NCBI GenBank assembly: GCA_944324165.1
Contig: CALUVG010000006.1
Location: 24,662-88,661 of the forward strand
DNA: 64,000 nucleotides
Direction: 5' to 3'
DNA from: Candidatus Gastranaerophilales bacterium
GTDB taxonomy: Bacteria; Cyanobacteriota; Vampirovibrionia; Gastranaerophilales; Gastranaerophilaceae
Shown: positions 59,114-64,000 of the stretch, piece after piece
How positions within the stretch are numbered: the stretch's first letter is position 1
Layout of the letters: each line of letters opens with the position of its first letter
Made by a program: the position numbers and the translations under genes
The notes under the pieces: generated by a model
What the model was told of the DNA's origin: nothing
What the model saw: only the letters and a program-made list of their open reading frames with translations
The model's database searches: none

Positions 59114-60256
59114 TTATTCTTCGATAATCCAGCCATTTGTCAAATCAACTTTTATAGGTTTCAAAACAGTCATTTTTACAATTCCTGCCGCAGGAACATT
59201 TAATTTTTCACCTTTCAGAGTAGCTCTGACAAATTTCATAAACCAGTTTCTGTCCTTTTTAATTTCACCGCTGGCATTGAAAGGAACCGTCTGATCATTG
59301 ACTGTAGTCACTAAAGAATTATCTAAAACAAGAACACCATTTCGAACAAACCATTTACCTGCACGTACATCAGATAATTGACCTTTTAAATTTGCGCCTT
59401 TTGCTATAAGAATAAATTTGTCTCTTGTAACATAGTTTTGTGCAGCTCTGGCAACATACATTTCACCCGGTTGTGAAGACTGAGAAGAAATATAGTTTGT
59501 CAATTCTACAGGAATAACCGCTCCTGCAGGAATTGTACCTACACTGCCCTGAACAGTTGCCCCGGCAATAATGTAACCTTCGCCTGTTTTTTTACGCATT
59601 GCTTCAGCCAGTTTAGCATTAGGATTTAATTTAGCTTGTTCCATCATGTTATATAAAATAGCCGCAACTTCAGCACGCGTTGCCGGTCTTTCTGCATCAA
59701 GATTTTTATTTGCAGAAGGCAAAGTTACAATCATATTCAATATTTCAGCCTTGCCTGCAGGAATTAAAAACCATTCAGGTATGCTTTTAGCATCCGCATA
59801 ACGTGACAAAACTTCTTTTGCTTTCTGCGGGCTTATCTGTTCAGTAGTTAGAGAATTTACTGCTACAGAAATGGATTCTGCACGTGATACAGAATCATCC
59901 GGTCTGAATGGCTGACCATCTTCAGGGCTAGATACTAAATCAAAATACAATGCTTTTTGAATTGCATCATATGCCCAAAAATCTTCTGTTATATCAGAGA
60001 AATTTACCGGCTGAACGACCTGCGCATTCTGCTGCCCTAATGCCTTTATAGCCATAGATGCAAACTCTGCACGGGTAACATTTTCGTCAGCTCTAAAAGT
60101 CCCATCCGGATAACCAACAATTACGCCCTGCTCTTCCAAAGTTTTAATCTGGCTTGCCGCCCAGTAATCATCTTGAACATCAGGGAATGCGAATACAGCA
60201 CCGGTACAAGACACAAAAACTAATGCCGATAATAACAATTTAAAAATTCTTTTCAA
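59114..60256 (-). CDS. S-layer homology (SLH) domain protein
   Basis: 380 residues. Start is TTG at 60256, set by GGAGGG 6 bases upstream; it gives the signal peptide MKRIFKLLLSALVFVSCTG, cleaved near VFA. Three SLH repeats follow: FPDVQDDYWAASQIKTLEEQ with GYPDGTF; FSDITEDFWAYDAIQKALYF with PFRPDDSVSRAESI; and the degenerate WFLIPAGKAEILNM with RPATRAEVAAILY. The C-terminal domain (about 215-380) has GTIPAGAVIPVELTNYISS and FILIAKGANLKGQL, a beta-rich domain also seen in the SLH protein at 5847. Anchored in the cell wall or outer layer. Own promoter; monocistronic. Confidence 0.88.
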   Translation of the reverse strand: MKRIFKLLLSALVFVSCTGAVFAFPDVQDDYWAASQIKTLEEQGVIVGYPDGTFRADENVTRAEFASMAIKALGQQNAQVVQPVNFSDITEDFWAYDAIQKALYFDLVSSPEDGQPFRPDDSVSRAESISVAVNSLTTEQISPQKAKEVLSRYADAKSIPEWFLIPAGKAEILNMIVTLPSANKNLDAERPATRAEVAAILYNMMEQAKLNPNAKLAEAMRKKTGEGYIIAGATVQGSVGTIPAGAVIPVELTNYISSQSSQPGEMYVARAAQNYVTRDKFILIAKGANLKGQLSDVRAGKWFVRNGVLVLDNSLVTTVNDQTVPFNASGEIKKDRNWFMKFVRATLKGEKLNVPAAGIVKMTVLKPIKVDLTNGWIIEE

Positions 60257-60290
60257 AATATACCCTCCGTATTTAACTCCTACATTTAAC

Positions 60291-60320
60291 ATAATAACAT
60301 AGGTTTGTCTTATCCTGCAA
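60291..60320 (-). promoter_or_regulatory. Promoter of the second SLH-protein gene
   Basis: Minus strand TTGCAG (60320-60315), 18-base spacer, TATTAT (60296-60291), about 35 bases before the TTG start. Confidence 0.5.
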
Positions 60321-60359
60321 TAATTGATAAGTAATGTAAATGTATGGAGTAGAAAAAAA

Positions 60360-61538
60360 CTATTCTGACAAATCCATCTGATATGCCCAAGGCATTAAAT
60401 CACGGAGTTCTAACACTTTTCTTATCTTACATTCCAGTATAAAACGGTCAATTTTATAATCAGTAAATTTACCTGCATTAGGCTGATAATCCGCAAGCCT
60501 TTCACATACCATATGATAATCAATATTCAAAAGGTCAACTGTATTCATCATACAAGGATTTATCCATTGATGGCTGAAACATTCAATCATAGAAGTTCTT
60601 TCCCTGCAGAAAAGCAGATTAGTACTGTTTGCCCCATGCGGAGTTACTATAACGTCTGCATTATGGAATATTTTCATCTGTTCATAAAGTGACAATTTTT
60701 CAGGGACTATGATCTCAAATCCATATCCTCTTAACATTTCTATAATTTGTTCTTCATTGATAATTTTACGCCTTGAAACCCTTGAAACATATATTTTTTT
60801 AGGACATTTGCTATCTAATAACGGACCATAATTTTTTTCAGCCTCGTCAATTAAAAACTGACGTGTGTCAACTAACAATTGTCCGTGTAATTCAATACCG
60901 TACATGTCGCTGAACATATAAACTTTTTTAGCATGAATTATACAGCCGTACTGGTTGATTATTAATCGTTCTTGCGGAATTTTCAACAGTTCCATAAACT
61001 GTCTTGCACACCACGTATTATTAACGAGAAATTTCCCCTTATATCCGCGTTTCATCATAACCATCAAGCGCGGTATAATATCAAATATATAATGCCAGTA
61101 ATTTTCACCAAGTAAAAAACAAAGCAGGCAAACTTCATCTTCTTCCTGCGTATTAGCGGTTGCCAGATCAAACGGAGGAGCGTAATTCATATCCGGTTCG
61201 TCCAATCTTGCATTAAGCCCTGACGATTCTTTAAATGTATACAGTTTATTATTAACAAGCTTTTGAACAAATGCGCAGTTCATACAGTTTGCAATATAAG
61301 CATCATTAAATTCATATAAATGAATATAATATCCCTGCACATTTTCATACTTTTTGCCTCCGCCAAATTCTTTCAAAAAATCATCGGCTAGAACAAAGTT
61401 GAACATCTTTTTATTACGTTCATTTTTTCTGGCATGCCCCTTATAGCGTAATTTACGTATAAGATTAAAATTATTTACCGTACGCCTTACTTTTACTCTT
61501 ATAAATCTGTAAAAATTTTTGATCTTTTTATCTGACAT
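60360..61538 (-). CDS. Glycosyltransferase family 61-like protein
   Basis: 392 residues, no signal peptide. Recognised by YWHYIFDIIPRLMVMM, CPKKIYVSRVSRRKIINEEQIIEMLRGYGFEIIVPEKLSLYEQMKIF and DVIVTPHGANSTNLLFC, the core of the GT61 (DUF563) family, which transfers pentoses or other sugars. The N-terminal basic region (KKIKNFYRFIRVKVRRTVNNFNL) is extra. Probably modifies surface polysaccharide or protein. Isolated gene between SLH and secreted-protein genes. Confidence 0.85.
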   Translation of the reverse strand: MSDKKIKNFYRFIRVKVRRTVNNFNLIRKLRYKGHARKNERNKKMFNFVLADDFLKEFGGGKKYENVQGYYIHLYEFNDAYIANCMNCAFVQKLVNNKLYTFKESSGLNARLDEPDMNYAPPFDLATANTQEEDEVCLLCFLLGENYWHYIFDIIPRLMVMMKRGYKGKFLVNNTWCARQFMELLKIPQERLIINQYGCIIHAKKVYMFSDMYGIELHGQLLVDTRQFLIDEAEKNYGPLLDSKCPKKIYVSRVSRRKIINEEQIIEMLRGYGFEIIVPEKLSLYEQMKIFHNADVIVTPHGANSTNLLFCRERTSMIECFSHQWINPCMMNTVDLLNIDYHMVCERLADYQPNAGKFTDYKIDRFILECKIRKVLELRDLMPWAYQMDLSE

Positions 61539-61587
61539 AATAATTATATTATATTACAAATAACATTCAGTTAATCCACCTTATATA

Positions 61588-62247
61588 TTAAAAATGTTTT
61601 TTATATTCTTTTTTAAATTCTTTAATAGAATTTTTTACAATTTTTTGCACTTTTTTCTGTATTTTAGGGAATTTATCTGCATCTAAAAGCACAGGTTCTT
61701 GAGAAAAAGCATCCAGCCCGTGATAACAAGACCAGATAGGGCTGACTCTTTCCGGATTTGCATTATCCCAGTCAATTGTTTTTTGCAATACAGCAGGAAT
61801 ATAATTCATATCATCATATTTAGTACTCATATAATCTAAAGTATCAGGTGCCATCAACGGATACACACTAAGCTGTGCACGTGCAGTTTCATCCTTACAC
61901 ATAAGTACATCTTCTGTCGCGCGAAGTTTACCAAAGTAAAAGAAGAAAACAGCTTTATCTTTATCAGTTTTGTAAACATAATCAGCCAAATCAATAAAAT
62001 AAAATGGCGGCACAATTCCCGGTTGTCTTTCTAAAAGCGCGACAAATTCATTTTTCTCACTTTCAGATAGTTGTTTGTATAAATCAATAGCTTTTGCTGT
62101 CTGATTTTCTTTGGAATATTGCAGCATAGAACAGATATTTTTTGAATATTCACAAGTTTTATTTATATTGTTATCAAGTGCAAGTGCTGTCAATGTTCCT
62201 AAGCAAATAATCCCTATAATAGCAGTAATCTTAGATAAATTCATCAT
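61588..62247 (-). CDS. Unknown secreted protein
   Basis: 219 residues with a signal peptide (MMNLSKITAIIGIICLGTLTALA). Mature part helical, with KENQTAKAIDLYKQLSESEKNEF, then PFYFIDLADYVYKTDKDKAVFFFYFGKLRATEDVLMCKDETARAQ and a C-terminal basic KKVQKIVKNSIKEFKKEYKKHF tail; two cysteines near the start and one each in MCKDE and WSCYH could form disulfides. No firm family. Adjacent adenines suggest weak ribosome binding (GGGGGTTGA before two ATGs). Near the restriction-modification pair but not obviously related. Confidence 0.7.
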   Translation of the reverse strand: MMNLSKITAIIGIICLGTLTALALDNNINKTCEYSKNICSMLQYSKENQTAKAIDLYKQLSESEKNEFVALLERQPGIVPPFYFIDLADYVYKTDKDKAVFFFYFGKLRATEDVLMCKDETARAQLSVYPLMAPDTLDYMSTKYDDMNYIPAVLQKTIDWDNANPERVSPIWSCYHGLDAFSQEPVLLDADKFPKIQKKVQKIVKNSIKEFKKEYKKHF

Positions 62248-62258
62248 TCAACCCCCAT

Positions 62259-63293
62259 TTATAAATTCACTAACAATTTTTCTTCAATATTTTCTCTATT
62301 AAAATAGCTGTTTAAATCTTGCATGATCTTACGTGCAAGTGCATATGCCATATTAACAGGCACAGCATTTCCCACCATTTTATATCCATTTACAAGATTG
62401 TCGTACTTAAAAATAAAATCATCAGGAAAAGTTTGAATCCTTGCACATTCTCTAACAGATAATCTGCGGTATAAGTGTTCTTTTCCCTTCACAAACTCTC
62501 GCTTATCAGGTTCTACAAATACCATTTTCGGAGCCTGTGGATGTAATGGGGCATGCCGTCCGCCGGCTTGAATTGTAAAAGACGGTTCATCCCATGCTCT
62601 AACCCGGTTTCTGGACATAAATATTGTTGAAAAACCACCTATCATATATTCATGATTAGGTACAACACATTTATTACCGTTTGTATAATTCTTCTCTTTT
62701 GCAGGAAGTGCAGACTCTTTTAAATCCCATATTGCATTTTGCAAAACAGGTTTACATGAAAAAATTTCAGGAAATTCAAAAGTAAGATTTAGATCTTTTC
62801 TGTACCCGACAAATATAACCCTTTTTCTATCCTGTGGAACATTATAATCATTAGCATTAATTAGCTTGAAACTCAAATTATAACCCGACTCTCTGAACAT
62901 TTTTTTTATATTAATGAGTGCTTCTGAATGTCTTTGAGCCAGCATACCTTCAACATTTTCAGCCAAAAAGAACAGAGGCTTTTTAGCTCTTAAAATTCTG
63001 ATAAATTCGTAAAAGAGTTTTCCTCTAACATCATTTATACCGCGAAGTGCTCCGGCTTCAGACCAGCTCTGGCATGGCGGACCTCCAACTATACCTATAC
63101 ATTCAGGAATATCACATGACGCCACATCTTTAATATTTCTTTTATCTAGTATGGTATGCGGGAAATTATACTGAAAAGTCTCCCATATTGTCGGATCAAA
63201 TTCATTTGCCCAGACAATATCAAAACCGGCTGTTTCAAAACCTTTATCCAGACCGCCTGCCCCTGAAAACAAACTAACCACCCGTTTATCCAT
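62259..63293 (-). CDS. C5-cytosine DNA methyltransferase (type II)
   Basis: 344 residues. Motif [21 protein letters not shown], motif [17 protein letters not shown] with the catalytic Cys, motif [12 protein letters not shown], motif [16 protein letters not shown], and the C-terminal [18 protein letters not shown] and [15 protein letters not shown] are complete, so the enzyme should be active. The target-recognition region is between motifs VIII and IX; its specificity cannot be read from sequence alone. GGAG lies 6 bases upstream of the ATG, which overlaps the 3' end of the putative restriction gene by 8 bases. The pair is an RM unit. Confidence 0.93.
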   Translation of the reverse strand: MDKRVVSLFSGAGGLDKGFETAGFDIVWANEFDPTIWETFQYNFPHTILDKRNIKDVASCDIPECIGIVGGPPCQSWSEAGALRGINDVRGKLFYEFIRILRAKKPLFFLAENVEGMLAQRHSEALINIKKMFRESGYNLSFKLINANDYNVPQDRKRVIFVGYRKDLNLTFEFPEIFSCKPVLQNAIWDLKESALPAKEKNYTNGNKCVVPNHEYMIGGFSTIFMSRNRVRAWDEPSFTIQAGGRHAPLHPQAPKMVFVEPDKREFVKGKEHLYRRLSVRECARIQTFPDDFIFKYDNLVNGYKMVGNAVPVNMAYALARKIMQDLNSYFNRENIEEKLLVNL

Positions 63294-63813
63294 AGTAAAA
63301 CTCCATAAATTTAACAGCTGTCAATTCTGCAGGATTATTTGGATTTCTGATTTTCAGACTATTTATAAAAAAGTGCTTATTATCAGCTAAGTTTAGCAAA
63401 TTTTGCTTATCTTCACCTGAAAATGCATTAAATTTTTCCTCTTTAATTATGCAGTAAAATTTAAATTTTGAGTTCATATTTTGTTTAGGCAGATAATCAA
63501 ACACTTTTTTAGGGTGAAAAATATACCACATGCCGCGGACACGTAAATCCGTAATACCTAGCGGATCAACTTTTTTTACTTTACCTAATTCATTAGTTTC
63601 TGCAAGTTCAATATCATTTATTGAATATAAGCCATCAACAATTGTATTTTTAATTCTTTCATATATTTCTTTATCAGCAGCATAAAAATCTTTTATATAC
63701 TGTTCCAATGCATCCCCAACCCCGTTAACTCTATTTCTTCCGGCGTAATGAGACTTAACGGAGAGTATTGGATTATTGACCAGATTTTTTATTGCAACTA
63801 ACACATTAGACAT
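63286..63813 (-). CDS. Putative restriction endonuclease, NgoPII-like, apparently shortened
   Basis: 175 residues from the ATG at 63813; an upstream ATG (63846) overlaps a TATAAT and lacks a ribosome site, while the family begins MxNxxxAIKNLxNNP as here. Residues 23-42 ([20 protein letters not shown]) match the N-terminus of NgoPII-type type II enzymes (GGCC specificity), and 46-98 ([14 protein letters not shown], then [15 protein letters not shown]) match a later part, as I remember the family. The usual segment between, with the PD-(D/E)xK catalytic core, seems missing, and length is well below the about 270 of known members. Likely an inactive remnant. Neighbour methyltransferase is intact. 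Confidence 0.65.
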   Translation of the reverse strand: MSNVLVAIKNLVNNPILSVKSHYAGRNRVNGVGDALEQYIKDFYAADKEIYERIKNTIVDGLYSINDIELAETNELGKVKKVDPLGITDLRVRGMWYIFHPKKVFDYLPKQNMNSKFKFYCIIKEEKFNAFSGEDKQNLLNLADNKHFFINSLKIRNPNNPAELTAVKFMEFYYG

Positions 63814-63837
63814 TATAAATTTATCCCTAATATAATC

Positions 63838-63843
63838 ATTATA
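63838..63843 (-). promoter_or_regulatory. -10 box of the restriction-modification operon
   Basis: TATAAT on the minus strand 25 bases before the ATG at 63813; the repeated 16-base motif lies 20 bases further upstream in the -35 to -50 region. Confidence 0.5.
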
Positions 63844-63863
63844 CATAAAAAAGCCGTATTTGC

Positions 63864-63879
63864 ATTTATGTTAAGTTAT
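63864..63879 (+). repeat. Copy 3 of the ATTTATGTTAAGTTAT intergenic motif
   Basis: Identical over 16 bases to 53124-53139; lies upstream of the -10 box of the restriction-modification genes in inverted orientation relative to them. Confidence 0.75.
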
Positions 63880-63923
63880 GTCACTGTATTAGCAGAAGAA
63901 GGAGTATAAAGGTCAAAAAAATA

Positions 63924-63996
63924 TGCCGCAACTCGGAATTGAACCAAGGACACAGGGATTTTCAGTCCCTTGCTCTACCAACTGAGCTATTGCGGC
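63924..63996 (-). tRNA. tRNA-Phe (GAA anticodon), CCA not encoded
   Basis: 73 nucleotides reading on the minus strand from 63996. Acceptor GCCGCAA pairs with TTGCGGC, discriminator A at 63924; D-arm GCTC/GAGC with loop AGTTGGTA; anticodon stem AGGGA/TCCCT with loop CTGAAAA (anticodon GAA); T-arm CTTGG/CCGAG with TTCAATT. Next bases are TATTTTTTT, so there is no CCA and a T-run terminator follows. The CCA-adding enzyme gene at 50942 is needed to finish this tRNA. Confidence 0.95.
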
Positions 63997-64000
63997 ATAT

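Overview
The window is A+T-rich bacterial chromosome, densely coding on both strands, with AAGGAG-type ribosome sites, TATAAT-like -10 boxes and ordinary intrinsic terminators. The gene content best fits a gut-type non-photosynthetic relative of Cyanobacteria (Melainabacteria/Vampirovibrionia, probably Gastranaerophilales). The signs are secreted S-layer-homology proteins, pseudopilins with the FTLAEVLITL signature, full-length NifU next to NifS, c-di-AMP enzymes, a tRNA gene without encoded CCA, and several membrane or glycine-zipper proteins with no recognisable family. The lineage call is an inference from content; no 16S or marker search was possible. I see no transposase, prophage, integrase or CRISPR array.

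Layout. 1-9.3 kb: end of serS, an isocitrate-type dehydrogenase, two related glycine-zipper proteins, a small new gene at 4065-4241, a uridine-kinase-like protein, a Cys-rich secreted protein, an SLH protein, pyruvate kinase and a small lineage-type protein. 9.4-12.9 kb: an Fsr-like MFS pump with an XRE regulator beside a palindromic operator, a pseudopilin, and lgt with a TPR lipoprotein. 13-19.9 kb: one tight eight-gene operon (ClpX-type zinc finger, unknown helical protein, ruvX, DUF1292, a Clp_N-only protein, tilS, hpt, histidine kinase). 20-30.6 kb: uvrB, novel membrane proteins, a TadZ/CpaE-like ATPase with a degenerate CpaF-like partner, a 708-residue membrane protein and rseP. 30.7-35.2 kb: a pseudopilin with a long leader, a tandem AbrB-fold protein, speE, a HIT protein and mnmG. 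35.2-41 kb: dgkA, ybeY, a PgpH-like c-di-AMP hydrolase and two envelope glycosyltransferases. 41-47.5 kb: two novel membrane proteins in an operon, a conserved unknown, yitT-cdaA-lysA and a family 4 uracil-DNA glycosylase. 47.6-54.6 kb: nifU-nifS, class II aldolase, CCA-adding enzyme, rsmE, a DUF2229 CoA-activase-like protein and rpsU. 54.7-64 kb: stomatin/NfeD, rqcH with a Y-family polymerase, a second SLH protein, a GT61 glycosyltransferase, a secreted unknown, a type II restriction-modification pair and tRNA-Phe.

How the parts fit. Glycolysis is represented by fba and pyk. Envelope assembly is represented by SLH proteins, Lgt, glycosyltransferases, DgkA, RseP and pseudopilins. Nucleotide-second-messenger control is represented by CdaA for synthesis and PgpH for breakdown. 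Translation upkeep is represented by serS, tilS, mnmG, rsmE, ybeY, rqcH, rpsU and the CCA enzyme. The most unusual items are: (1) two Clp substrate-recognition modules without any ATPase in one operon; (2) a CpaF-type ATPase that has lost its nucleotide-binding motifs beside an intact TadZ-like ATPase; (3) a scattered family of two-ended membrane proteins with no known function; (4) a probable internally deleted restriction enzyme beside an intact methyltransferase; (5) short intergenic DNA motifs repeated far apart in the window.
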